Below, in pieces: positions 25,090 through 33,040 of a stretch of DNA of 64,000 bases (position 1 is its first letter; every line of letters starts with the position of its first letter). The stretch covers positions 2,480,001 to 2,544,000 of the forward strand of contig NZ_CP107918.1 of NCBI RefSeq assembly GCF_036014195.1. Direction: 5' to 3'. The notes under the pieces are model-generated. The model searched no databases, was not told the origin of the DNA, and saw nothing but the letters and a program-made list of their open reading frames with translations. The position numbers were made by a program, and so were the translations under genes. Source of the DNA: Streptomyces sp. NBC_00442. GTDB taxonomy: Bacteria > Actinomycetota > Actinomycetes > Streptomycetales > Streptomycetaceae.

Positions 25090-25118
25090 GGCTCCGCCCT
25101 GGCCCCGTGTCGTCACAT
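25090..25118. repeat. Imperfect direct repeat B flanking the inverted tail cassette
   Basis: Matches repeat A (23639-23667) at 24 of 29 positions. It lies in the non-coding stretch 24,939-25,157 between the leftward trio and the tail tip gene. This stretch should also hold the trio's promoter, which I cannot pinpoint. Confidence 0.5.
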
Positions 25119-25157
25119 ACGCCCAGACCCACTCTTCATGACACGAGGTGCCCAACA

Positions 25158-27350
25158 CTGAAACTCGAAGATCTCACTGTCGAAGTGCGGGACAAGCAGC
25201 TCACCCGGCTCGGCCTGATCCGCCCCGAGGACCTGACCTTGGAGCTGACCGACACCTTCAACAACGTCGGCACCTGGAAACTCACCCTCGCCAGCGAACA
25301 CCCGCTTGCCGACACCCTGCGTACCCCCGGCGCAGGCGTGATCATCACGGGGCCGGACGACGTGCTGATGTCTGGCCCTGTCACCTCCTCCGAGTACGCG
25401 GCCACCCCCGAGGACCGGCGCGGCAGCATCGCGTTCGAGGGCGTATCCGACACGGTCATCCTGTCCGACATGCTCGCGTGGCCCGAGCCCACCAATCCCG
25501 ACGTGGGCAAGCAGACGACCGGGCACGACGAGCGCAGTGGGGCGGCCGAGACCGTGATGCACGGCTACGTCAACGCCAACTGTGGTCCGGCTGCCCCGGC
25601 CGCCCGGCGTCGGGCAAACCTGGTGATGGGACCGAACCCGGGCCGGGGCCCAATGGTCAAGAAGAGCGCGAGATTCCCCACGTTGGGCGAGCTGCTCACC
25701 GAAATCGCGAGCGTGGCAGGGCTCGGCTTCCGCATCGTCCAGCGTGCCAGCCAGCTCGTGTTCGAGACGTACGCGGTCGCCGACCGTACGCGGGAGGTAC
25801 GCCTCGACGTCCTAGCCGGCACACTCGCTGGACAGCGCGTCTCGGTGTCCACTCCCGGTGCCACCCGGGTCATCGTCGCGGGCCAAGGCGAACAGGAAGA
25901 CCGGACGCTCATCCCTGTCGACAACACCACGTCCATCAGCGCCGAGACGGACTGGGGACGCCGCATCGAGAGGTTCGTCGACCAGCGCAACACCGACGAC
26001 GAGAAGGAACTCACTCAGGCTGGCAACGAGGTCTTGGCCGACGCGGGCAAGACTGCAACCGCCGTACAAGCCATCCCCGTTGAAGACTCCCCAATGGAGT
26101 TCGGCGTCGACTGGCGACTCGGCGACCGCGTGACGATCGTCGCCGGGGGCCAAGAGCTGACCGCGCCCGTTACGGGCCTGGTCATCAAGGCCGGGGAAGA
26201 CGGCTTCCGCGTCGGCACTCTGCTCGGCGATCCCAGCCCGTTCGACCCGAACGCGGCAGCCACCGCGCAGGCGGCTACCACCCAGTCGCGCGTCTCCGCC
26301 CTGGAACGGACGGCCGAGGCGTCTCCGCCCGGCCCCAGGGAGGTGTGGCCAGAGTCCTTCACGCAGGCCAGCCCGCCCACCGCCTATCCCGACGGCGCGA
26401 GCATCATGATCCTGTCCGCCGAGCAGGCCACGGCAGGTGGCTGGGACTTCGGGGGAAAGTACGGGCACATCACCACGCGCAAAGAGCCGTGGGGCGACGC
26501 CTCCCAGACGTGGAGTCGCGTCCACGCCGCCACGACCCCGCACGAGGAGTGGGTGCGGGGTGGCAACGCCAGAACCGGCTGGGGTCCCTGGCGCATGATC
26601 ACGTACAAGCAGATCCTCTCGACCGACACAATCAACCAAGCCACCGACCCGACTGCCTACCCGTACGAGGACTCGCGCCTGTACCTCGACTCGGCCGCAT
26701 CGAAGGCCGGGGGCTGGAGCTTCGCTCCGATGGGCGGCTACGTATGGACCACCGGCACCAGTACGGGTTACACCACGCAGCGCTGGTCCCGAACCCACGG
26801 CGGCGCCGAACCGCATGAGGAGTGGGTCCGCGGCGGCTCCCCCTCGTCCGGCTGGTCACCCTGGCGACAGACCGCCTTCCGCGACAACACAGCGCGCGGC
26901 CTGGTTGCCCTCGCACCCCTGAGCGCCTCGGGCTACGTGGGCGACACCCCCACCTTGATCTACTACTGGACTTTCCCGGCCGAAGCCCGCCGCATGTACC
27001 GCTTCGGGCTGCGCATCAGCTCGGTCGACACGGATGGCACGGGCGACTCGGGGTCGGGCACCCGGTATGCGAAGCAGTCCGGCTATACAGCTGTGCGCTG
27101 GGCCTCTGGAAACTCGGTGACTGCGTCCAGCGCGATCCTCGGCGACATGCTGACCACGACCTTCAACGACGACTCGGACTCGTCCAGCGGCCTGTACGCC
27201 GCCTTCCACCTCAACGGAGCACCGCCCGGTCCGACCACCATCGGCGTCTTCTTGAACGCCCGACGCGCGGCGGCTACCTACGGGCAGGTCCGCTACCTCA
27301 CCGGAGCCGGGTCGGAGCTGTGGATCGAGGACGTGGGTCCGGCCCTCTGA
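25158..27350 (+). CDS. Tail tip / minor tail protein with two pyocin-knob-like repeats
   Basis: The protein begins KLEDLTVEVRDKQLTRLGLI, the start typical of ReqiPepy6 gp37-like tail proteins, at in-frame CTG 25158 with GAGG ten bases upstream. ATG or GTG starts are found only much farther upstream (25065). It has about 731 residues. Residues 1-400 are the tail-hub part. Then two repeats follow, each ending HEEWVRGG, then GW and PWR, which resemble the knob domain of pyocin fibres. A C-terminal beta domain contains YYWTFPAEARRMYRFGLRIS and probably contacts the host surface. Confidence 0.8.
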   Translation: MKLEDLTVEVRDKQLTRLGLIRPEDLTLELTDTFNNVGTWKLTLASEHPLADTLRTPGAGVIITGPDDVLMSGPVTSSEYAATPEDRRGSIAFEGVSDTVILSDMLAWPEPTNPDVGKQTTGHDERSGAAETVMHGYVNANCGPAAPAARRRANLVMGPNPGRGPMVKKSARFPTLGELLTEIASVAGLGFRIVQRASQLVFETYAVADRTREVRLDVLAGTLAGQRVSVSTPGATRVIVAGQGEQEDRTLIPVDNTTSISAETDWGRRIERFVDQRNTDDEKELTQAGNEVLADAGKTATAVQAIPVEDSPMEFGVDWRLGDRVTIVAGGQELTAPVTGLVIKAGEDGFRVGTLLGDPSPFDPNAAATAQAATTQSRVSALERTAEASPPGPREVWPESFTQASPPTAYPDGASIMILSAEQATAGGWDFGGKYGHITTRKEPWGDASQTWSRVHAATTPHEEWVRGGNARTGWGPWRMITYKQILSTDTINQATDPTAYPYEDSRLYLDSAASKAGGWSFAPMGGYVWTTGTSTGYTTQRWSRTHGGAEPHEEWVRGGSPSSGWSPWRQTAFRDNTARGLVALAPLSASGYVGDTPTLIYYWTFPAEARRMYRFGLRISSVDTDGTGDSGSGTRYAKQSGYTAVRWASGNSVTASSAILGDMLTTTFNDDSDSSSGLYAAFHLNGAPPGPTTIGVFLNARRAAATYGQVRYLTGAGSELWIEDVGPAL

Positions 27351-27366
27351 CACAAAGGAACACCTC

Positions 27367-28623
27367 TTGGCAATCACGTCCTTCCCCTTCGACTCCCAGG
27401 TCGTCACAGAGAGCCAATACGGCTACCTCTTCCGGGAGTTCCAGGACTCCGGTGTCGTCGCCGCGTACGACAGTCCCGGCTTCCAGGTCAGCGCGGGCAA
27501 CGGCATGGTCGTGAACGTGCAGCCCGGTCTCGCGATCCTGCGCGGTCACATGGTGCAGTCCACTGCGGCCGAGGCGCTGACCATTCCAGCGGCCGGCACG
27601 AGCACCCGGGTCGACCGGGTGGTCCTGCGGCTCGACCCTGCCTCCAACTCGATCACACTGGCGGTTAAGGCGGGCTCGGTGGGATCGTCCGCTCCCCCGG
27701 CCCTCAGCCAGACCGACACCGGCATCTACGAGATGGCGCTCGCCAACGTCACCGTGTCCGCCAACGTCACGACGATCACGAGTGCAGATGTCTCGGCGAC
27801 TCGGTCGGTGGTCGGCCACCGAGTCGGCGTCTGGGCCACGGCCACACGCCCGCCCTCCCCGCGCAAGGGGCAGCTCGGCTTCAACAACACCCTGGCCCGG
27901 TGGGAGTGGTGGGATGGCTCGACCTGGGCCGATCTAGCCCCGACCGTTTCGTGGGCGTCCCTCACAGGCAAGCCCTCTTCCTTCGCGCCGTCTGCTCACT
28001 CGCACGCATGGGGGGACATCACCGAGAAGCCGACAACCTTCCCGGCGGCTGAGCACTCCCACAACTGGGACAGCGTCGTCGGCAAGCCGTCGTACTTCCC
28101 CCCGACATCCCACGGCCATTCATGGGGACAGATCTCCGACAAGCCCGGGTCATACCCGCCGTCAGGGCATTCGCACGGCGAGTACCTCACCTCCGGCAGC
28201 ACGATCTCCTGGGCCAACGGGTCGAAGATGCCGCACAACAACAGCGCGAGCGGTTCCGGCACTTGGTATGCGGTGTGGGTCGAGGGCGACGGGACGTTCT
28301 GCCGGAACACGTCCTCCATCCGCTACAAGGAAAACGTCCGGGACATCGAGGTCGATCCTGCCGCCGTCCTCGCCTTGCGGCCCCGCATCTACGACCGGAA
28401 GCCGACCGAGGGCAAGCCGCAGTCACGCAAGGACGAGTACGGCCTCATCGCCGAAGAGGTCGCAGCGACACTTCCCGAAATCGTCACGTACGACGAGGAG
28501 GGACGCATCGACGCCCTCCGCTACGACCTGCTCGGCGTCGCCCTGCTGCCGGTCGTGCAGGACCAGGCCAAGCGAATCGAGCGCCTGGAGGCCCTCGTCG
28601 AGGAGCTTGCCCGTGCAGCTTGA
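27367..28623 (+). CDS. Tail fibre with HxH repeats and S74-type C-terminal chaperone
   Basis: The 418-residue protein starts at TTG 27367 behind AAAGGAACACCTC. Residues 1-150 form an N-terminal attachment part. Residues 190-285 contain four repeats of the type SWxxLxxKPxxF followed by an HSH or HGH motif, each pair suited to bind metal along a trimer axis. The C-terminal 100 residues are an intramolecular chaperone of the peptidase S74 family (SSIRYKENVRDIEV, then EYGLIAEEVAATLPEIV and a final coiled coil) that self-cleaves after folding. The Ser and Lys needed for cleavage are present. Confidence 0.85.
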   Translation: MAITSFPFDSQVVTESQYGYLFREFQDSGVVAAYDSPGFQVSAGNGMVVNVQPGLAILRGHMVQSTAAEALTIPAAGTSTRVDRVVLRLDPASNSITLAVKAGSVGSSAPPALSQTDTGIYEMALANVTVSANVTTITSADVSATRSVVGHRVGVWATATRPPSPRKGQLGFNNTLARWEWWDGSTWADLAPTVSWASLTGKPSSFAPSAHSHAWGDITEKPTTFPAAEHSHNWDSVVGKPSYFPPTSHGHSWGQISDKPGSYPPSGHSHGEYLTSGSTISWANGSKMPHNNSASGSGTWYAVWVEGDGTFCRNTSSIRYKENVRDIEVDPAAVLALRPRIYDRKPTEGKPQSRKDEYGLIAEEVAATLPEIVTYDEEGRIDALRYDLLGVALLPVVQDQAKRIERLEALVEELARAA

Positions 28624-28966
28624 GCCCTCCGTGCAGGTGGCTCTCGTCTCGGCTGCCGGCGCCGTCGTCGCGGCCCTCGTCGGCGTCCTCGTCGAGCTCG
28701 TACGGAGACAGGGCACTGCGCTGGCCGAGGTGCGCGAGCACGCCCAGGAGGCGCGCGAGCAGGTCTCCAACGACCACACCACGAATCTCCGTGATGACGT
28801 GGACCGCGTGATTCAGGGACTCGATCGCGTCCTCGACGGCCAGGCCCAACACAGCCGGGACATCACTGCCCTGCGCACAGACCTTGCCCACGAGAGGGCA
28901 GAACGCCTCGCAGTCGCCGAGCGACTCGATTCGCACATAACGGCTTCTGTCCCCGACCCCAACTAA
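28613..28966 (+). CDS. DUF2746-like membrane-anchored coiled-coil protein
   Basis: The 117-residue protein starts at GTG 28613 inside the end of the fibre gene, with GAGGAG upstream. It has one membrane helix (residues 9-29, VALVSAAGAVVAALVGVLVE) and a long coiled coil. Proteins of this type (DUF2746) lie beside lysis genes of many actinophages and may be holin partners or spanin-like. The role is inferred from position. Confidence 0.65.
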   Translation: MQLEPSVQVALVSAAGAVVAALVGVLVELVRRQGTALAEVREHAQEAREQVSNDHTTNLRDDVDRVIQGLDRVLDGQAQHSRDITALRTDLAHERAERLAVAERLDSHITASVPDPN

Positions 28967-28985
28967 GCCAAATCCGCTGCCTATT

Positions 28986-29014
28986 GGCCCCGTTCCGGTC
29001 CTCCGGACGGGGCC
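28986..29014 (+). terminator. Hairpin upstream of the endolysin gene
   Basis: GGCCCCGT and ACGGGGCC pair, with an inner TCCGG/CCGGA, followed by TTCGCC. It is probably a partial terminator that separates tail and lysis genes. Confidence 0.45.
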
Positions 29015-29042
29015 TTCGCCATGTCTCGAAGGAGCAAGTCAC

Positions 29043-29810
29043 TTGGGCAACGCCCAGACCATCATCAACATCGCCAAGGCCGAGGTCGGCTACCACGAGG
29101 GCCGATCCAACGGGCACTGGACCAACTGGCAGAAGTACAGTCCGGCCGTCCCCGGCCTGGAGTGGAGCCAGAATCAGGCGTGGTGCGCCGTGTTCGCCTC
29201 CTGGGTCGCCATGAAGGCCGGACTCGCCAGCCTCTACCCGCGTACCGCGTCGTGCGCGACGGGGGTCGAGTGGTTCAAGAGCCGTAACCGCTGGAGTGCC
29301 TATCCGGCAGTTGGCGCCCAGGTCTTCTACGGATCGGGCGGCGGCACCCACACCGGCATCGTGTACGCCTACGACTCCACGTACATCTACACCGTCGAGG
29401 GCAACACCAACGCGGACGGCTCGGCCGAGGGCGATGGTGTGTACCTGAAGAAGCGCGAGCGCCGCAGCTCGTACGTGTATGGCTACGGCTACCCGGCCTT
29501 CGCCGAGGGCATCGACTCTGCGGACCCGGCATGGAAGAGCAGCAAGGACAGGGGAGACAGCACCCCGTTCCCGGGCCGGCAGGCATTCCGTCTCGGCCAG
29601 TCCCACCCCGCCGTGACCGTCCTGGGCAAGCGACTCGTCGCGCACGGCTTCGGCCGCTTCTACTCCGAGGGTCCGGACCCCCGCTTCACGGAAGCAGACC
29701 GCAAGGCAACCGAGGCGTTCCAGCGGGCGCAGGGCTGGAGCGGTGCGGACGCGGACGGCTACCCGGGTCCGTCGACCTGGTCCCGCCTGATGGCGCCGGC
29801 AGGTCGCTGA
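29043..29810 (+). CDS. Endolysin: CHAP-type amidase/peptidase plus peptidoglycan-binding domain
   Basis: The 255-residue protein starts at TTG 29043 behind AAGGAGCAAGTCAC. The N-terminal CHAP-like domain has the catalytic Cys in NQAWCAVFASW (about residue 48), the His in GGGTHTGIVYAYDS and the following ENTN-like EGNTN. A C-terminal peptidoglycan-binding type domain follows (QAFRLGQSHPAVTVLGKRLV, ATEAFQRAQGW). It would cut the host wall at the end of the lytic cycle. The next gene overlaps its stop. Confidence 0.9.
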   Translation: MGNAQTIINIAKAEVGYHEGRSNGHWTNWQKYSPAVPGLEWSQNQAWCAVFASWVAMKAGLASLYPRTASCATGVEWFKSRNRWSAYPAVGAQVFYGSGGGTHTGIVYAYDSTYIYTVEGNTNADGSAEGDGVYLKKRERRSSYVYGYGYPAFAEGIDSADPAWKSSKDRGDSTPFPGRQAFRLGQSHPAVTVLGKRLVAHGFGRFYSEGPDPRFTEADRKATEAFQRAQGWSGADADGYPGPSTWSRLMAPAGR

Positions 29811-30037
29811 TGAGCAAGATGCTGATGCCCGGTTCCAAGCCCATCTCGCTGGTGAGCCTGCTGCCTGTCCGCTACCGCACGCGCGTCGGTGCGGTGCTTT
29901 CCGCGGTGGGTGTGGCGGTGTCCATCGCCGCCATCGTCTACGCCGACAGTCCGGAGGTGGCCGTCATCGTGCAGATCCTCACGGCGCTCGGCGTGGTTGC
30001 CCCGAGCGAGGACGACTCCCTGGAGGAGTCGCAGTAA
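29810..30037 (+). CDS. Holin-like membrane protein
   Basis: The 75-residue protein from ATG 29810 overlaps the endolysin stop. It has two hydrophobic segments (AVLSAVGVAVSIAAIVYAD and EVAVIVQILTALGVVAP) and an acidic C-terminal tail (SEDDSLEESQ). Size, two helices and place after the endolysin fit a class II holin. A strong terminator follows. Confidence 0.78.
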   Translation: MSKMLMPGSKPISLVSLLPVRYRTRVGAVLSAVGVAVSIAAIVYADSPEVAVIVQILTALGVVAPSEDDSLEESQ

Positions 30038-30043
30038 CCCCAT

Positions 30044-30074
30044 CCCCCCGCCGGCCCATGTGGTCGGCGGGGGG
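30044..30074. terminator. Strong terminator ending the late operon
   Basis: CCCCCCGCCG and CGGCGGGGGG form a 10-bp stem with an 11-base loop between the convergent holin gene and the leftward gene at 30087-30449. Confidence 0.75.
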
Positions 30075-30086
30075 CTTCACTGCGTT

Positions 30087-30449
30087 TCACGCCTTGTCGG
30101 CTTCCTTGGAGCGGTTGATCTCCTCGACGGTCGTCACCGTGGTACGCCTGCGCTTGCGGGAACCGCTGTCGGACGCCTGGGGCTGCGGCGCGGGTGCCGA
30201 CTTGGACGCCTTCGCCCTGTTGATCTCCTCGACGGTCGTCACCGTGGTACGCCTGCGGGCCCGGTTCGTCGAGCGCCGATCGTGCTGGGTCAGTGCGGTC
30301 TCGAAAGGTTCGGCGTGATCGGCGCAGCGGTCGGCCTCACCCTTGCGGCCGTCCTCCGCTGTAATGGTGTACCTGACTACTGGTAGACCGGGACGGCGAC
30401 AAACACCACAGACAGTAGTTGTTCCATCTCCCACAACCATTGCCTCCAC
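30087..30449 (-). CDS. Zinc-ribbon protein with a duplicated TTVTTVEEINR peptide
   Basis: The 120-residue protein starts at ATG 30447-30449 (GTGGAGGCA follows it in-frame, so ATG 30438-30440 is an alternative). The N-terminal part has CGVC and a later C-x2-H (RCADHAEPF), the metal-site pattern of a small zinc finger seen in actinobacterial regulators. The rest is basic and contains RRRTTVTTVEEINR twice, 35 residues apart, encoded by an exact 39-base DNA repeat. It is preceded by copy 9 of the 15-mer on the same strand. DNA or RNA binding is likely. Confidence 0.65.
   Translation of the reverse strand: MEAMVVGDGTTTVCGVCRRPGLPVVRYTITAEDGRKGEADRCADHAEPFETALTQHDRRSTNRARRRTTVTTVEEINRAKASKSAPAPQPQASDSGSRKRRRTTVTTVEEINRSKEADKA
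30114..30152. repeat. 39-base direct repeat, first copy
   Basis: Identical to 30219-30257, 105 bases (35 codons) apart and in phase with the reading frame, so it duplicates a peptide without shifting the frame. Confidence 0.9.
30219..30257. repeat. 39-base direct repeat, second copy
   Basis: Exact second copy of 30114-30152. The identical third-codon positions show that the duplication is recent or is kept by gene conversion. Confidence 0.9.
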
Positions 30450-30465
30450 TCGATCGTCTTGACTG

Positions 30466-30480
30466 GTTCAACTCTTACAT
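30466..30480 (-). promoter_or_regulatory. Stoperator-like 15-mer, copy 9
   Basis: Reads ATGTAAGAGTTGAAC on the minus strand, 16 bases upstream of the leftward gene at 30087-30449. It also lies 76 bases upstream of the rightward gene at 30557, so a bound protein could affect both. Confidence 0.65.
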
Positions 30481-30556
30481 GTCACTGTTGGGCTGTGCGC
30501 CTTGCGACCACAGGGTGTCACGCATAAGGGAGGACGAACGCGAGGAAGGGCCACAC

Positions 30557-31030
30557 ATGCCGCCGAGGAGCAAAGTACAGAATCACGACGAAGCCAAGCG
30601 CTGGCTCCTTGAAGGCAAGTCGTACGCCTGGATGGTCAAGACGTACCGGGAGAAATACAACATCGAGACCTCTCCCGGGTACTGGGCCACGTATGCCAAT
30701 CGAGCGGACCTCCCGCTCCGGCTTGTTCGCGATACCGCGCTCATTCCGTGGAAGGTCGCGAAGCAGCACCGCTGGAACTACAACCTCGTCATGCTGCGCT
30801 GTGAAGCCCGCGAGCGAGCCGGGGAAAAGCTGAACGACGAGGAAGCCTCCAAGTTGGCGAGCTGGAAGAAGTGGCTCGAAGAGGACAAGCTCGTCATCTA
30901 CTACGACCCCGAGACGAAGGACGGCTTCTACGCCGTCCCCCGAGAAGACCGGGATACGGATCTCATTCGAGTACCGGACAATCCCGCACTCCTGCGCAGT
31001 AAGTCGACGCGCACTAAGAGCGCTACCTAG
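30557..31030 (+). CDS. Putative DNA-binding phage regulator, 157 residues
   Basis: ATG 30557 follows AGGAAGGGCCACAC. The N-terminal 60 residues (DEAKRWLLEGKSYAWMVKTY onward, then YWATYANRADLP) look like a helix-turn-helix, and the middle is basic and rich in Trp. The gene stands alone: a divergent gene on one side, a 13-bp terminator on the other. This is a layout typical of a phage repressor with its own promoter. It may be the protein that reads the 15-mers, but this is inference. I do not recognise the family. Confidence 0.55.
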   Translation: MPPRSKVQNHDEAKRWLLEGKSYAWMVKTYREKYNIETSPGYWATYANRADLPLRLVRDTALIPWKVAKQHRWNYNLVMLRCEARERAGEKLNDEEASKLASWKKWLEEDKLVIYYDPETKDGFYAVPREDRDTDLIRVPDNPALLRSKSTRTKSAT

Positions 31031-31067
31031 CCCGCCTTTACCGTTTCTTGGCATGCAATAACGGCTA

Positions 31068-31103
31068 CGAGCCGCTTCCCTCTACGCGAAGGGAAGCGGC
31101 TCG
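31068..31103. terminator. Perfect 13-bp bidirectional terminator
   Basis: CGAGCCGCTTCCC and GGGAAGCGGCTCG pair around a 10-base loop between convergent genes (30557-31030 and the IclR gene). Confidence 0.8.
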
Positions 31104-31109
31104 TGCGCG

Positions 31110-31898
31110 TTAGGCCACGGACTCCGGCGCCCACGGCATCGAAGCCAAGCGGCTCAGCATTTCGGCAGCGGTCATCGTTGCGGCTACAAGCCGGCTCGGG
31201 TCCTCGGGCATTTTGTCGACGTGCACCCACAGCAGGAGGGAGCCATGAATGGTGTCCCCCCACATGACGGGGACGGCCACCGAATCCCAGCCGGCCATGC
31301 ACTCCTGTCGTCCGATGGCGAATCCCATGGCCCGGATGTCCTTCAGGGACTCGATGAGGGCCTCGTTGTCCCGGATCACTCCCGGGCCGACGCCTTCAGG
31401 CACGGATTCGGCGAGAACCTTCTCCTGGATGGGCGGCGGCATGTGGGCCAGGATGACCCTGCCCGACGCTCCGGTACGCAGGGAACGGCTGTACTTGACC
31501 AGCTCGAAGGGGTCGATGCCGATGCTGCGCGGGTCGAAGTCGCCGATCGCATAGTCGGTGCAGATACGTCGGGCGCCGACGACGGCGTAGTAGGCGACCA
31601 GGCCGCCAGTCACCCGCTGGAGCTTGTCGAGAACCGCCTGCGTGGCCTCGGGGTCGGGCGTCTGCGACAGGGCCTGCATCGAGAGCCGGAAGGCTCCCGG
31701 CCCCAGTCGGTACCGTCCCCCGGCCTCCTGCACGAAGGTGCCGTCCGCCAAACCGTCTTGGAGGATGCGGTACACGGTCGCCGCATCAAGATCCGTTTGT
31801 TTGGCGATGGCTGTGGGGCCGTGACTGTCTCCTTCGAGATCAGCGAATGCACGCTGAACCAGGAAGACTTTCTTTCCGTGTGCTGTTCCTTTGCCCAT
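31110..31898 (-). CDS. IclR-family transcription regulator
   Basis: ATG 31896-31898 is chosen with AGGGAAGTC upstream. The 262-residue protein has an N-terminal winged helix (FADLEGDSHGPTAIAKQTDL, then AATVYRILQDGLADGTFVQ) and a C-terminal effector domain (residues 90-260) with the usual KYSRSLRTGASGRVILAHMP and IRAMGFAIGRQECMAGWDSV. IclR proteins sense small aromatic or organic acids. It is in the same orientation as, and downstream of, the oxidoreductase gene. Direct GTTACTACC repeats lie about 100 bases upstream of its start. Confidence 0.85.
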   Translation of the reverse strand: MGKGTAHGKKVFLVQRAFADLEGDSHGPTAIAKQTDLDAATVYRILQDGLADGTFVQEAGGRYRLGPGAFRLSMQALSQTPDPEATQAVLDKLQRVTGGLVAYYAVVGARRICTDYAIGDFDPRSIGIDPFELVKYSRSLRTGASGRVILAHMPPPIQEKVLAESVPEGVGPGVIRDNEALIESLKDIRAMGFAIGRQECMAGWDSVAVPVMWGDTIHGSLLLWVHVDKMPEDPSRLVAATMTAAEMLSRLASMPWAPESVA

Positions 31899-31998
31899 GA
31901 CTTCCCTGAACGTCCGCCGCACGCGCACACGGCGGCACGACGAGAGCCTGATTTAACCGGTTCACGCCCTCTTCCCCGTAGGCGGACCGAACAGAGAG

Positions 31999-32032
31999 GT
32001 TACTACCCGAGTCGGACTTGTTACTACCGAGT
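31999..32032. promoter_or_regulatory. Direct GTTACTACC(C)GAGT repeats, candidate IclR operator
   Basis: GTTACTACCCGAGT (31999-32012) and GTTACTACCGAGT (32020-32032) are 21 bases apart, two helical turns. They lie upstream of the IclR gene and at the very end of the oxidoreductase gene. Confidence 0.45.
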
Positions 32033-32971
32033 TGTCTTGATCGTCACTTTACCCGTGGTCTTGCGGCTTTCGAGATCAGAGTGGGCCTGGGCCGCGTTGC
32101 TGAGTGCGTAGCACGGACCGATGACCGGGCGAAGATCACCGCGAGCGGTTGCCTCGAACAGGGCCTTGATCGAGTCCCGCAGTGCGTACCGGACGCCGTA
32201 GAGGTTCGGGAGCCAGAAGCCTGAGACGGTCTTGGATGCCTGCATGAGTTGGGCAACAGGGGCTTCGCGCTGGTCGCCCGAGACGCAGCCGTAGACGGCC
32301 ATGTGGCCCCGGGGCGCGAGTGCGGCGAGCGTGGCGTCGAACACCTCGCCGCCAGTCATCTCCAGCGCGCGCGTGACAGGGCCCTCGTTCGCGTCGAGGA
32401 TGCGGGCCGTCAGGTCCTGATGCGTGGATGAGTCAAGGACAGCGTCCGCGCCCAGGCCGCGGACAAGGTCTGCCTTCTCGGAGCTGCCGGCCAGCGCGAT
32501 CACGCGGGCACCAGCGGCTTTGGCGAGCTGGACGGCGAGGGAACCGACACCGCCGGCCGCCGCAGGGATGAGAACTGAGTCTCCCTTGCCGACCTGGAGC
32601 ACCGTGTGCAGCAGGTGCCAGGCGGACTGGCCCTGGAGAGCGAGGGCTACGGCCTGCTCATCGCTGATTTCGTCGGGCACCTCCCACGTAACTGCGCGAT
32701 GCACCAGGGCCTGTTCGGCATATCCGCCACCACGGCTTAGTGCAACCACCCTGCGGCCATCGGCGAGAGTTCCCATGACTTCATTGCCGGGCGTGACGGG
32801 GTATTCGACCGGTGCCAAGTAGCCGTTTTCTCGCAGGTGAATGTCTGCGTAGTTCACTCCAGCCCGTGAGACCTTCACCACATGATGCCCGGCGATGGGC
32901 GCAGGTGCGGGCACTTCCTGGACCTGAAGCACCTCCGGCCCGCCGGGTCTGGCTATGACAATTGCGCGCAT
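32024..32971 (-). CDS. Zinc-independent quinone oxidoreductase (MDR superfamily)
   Basis: The 315-residue enzyme starts at ATG 32969-32971, six bases behind AAGGA. ATG 32975-32977 lies too close to that site. It has the catalytic fold with MRAIVIARPGGPEVLQVQEV, AGVNYADIHLRENGY, and the NADPH-binding AAAGGVGSLAVQLAKAAGAR (about residues 138-157). It lacks the Cys/His zinc ligands of alcohol dehydrogenases. It would reduce quinones or enones with NADPH. A metabolic enzyme like this inside a phage is an accessory (moron) gene, probably controlled by the neighbouring IclR protein. Confidence 0.87.
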   Translation of the reverse strand: MRAIVIARPGGPEVLQVQEVPAPAPIAGHHVVKVSRAGVNYADIHLRENGYLAPVEYPVTPGNEVMGTLADGRRVVALSRGGGYAEQALVHRAVTWEVPDEISDEQAVALALQGQSAWHLLHTVLQVGKGDSVLIPAAAGGVGSLAVQLAKAAGARVIALAGSSEKADLVRGLGADAVLDSSTHQDLTARILDANEGPVTRALEMTGGEVFDATLAALAPRGHMAVYGCVSGDQREAPVAQLMQASKTVSGFWLPNLYGVRYALRDSIKALFEATARGDLRPVIGPCYALSNAAQAHSDLESRKTTGKVTIKTTR

Positions 32972-33040
32972 GATCATTCCTTGTGGGTGTCGCTGGAGCG
33001 ATCAACTCTAGGGTGCTGAGCGCACCCCTCCGCACCTCTT

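Noticed and set aside
30114..30257. CRISPR-like repeat
   Set aside because: Only two copies, inside a reading frame and in phase with codons. It is a coding duplication.
33001..33015. GATCAACTCTAGGGT upstream of the oxidoreductase gene as a twelfth 15-mer
   Set aside because: The second half matches poorly (ACCC in place of TTGN), so it was not counted, although orientation would fit.
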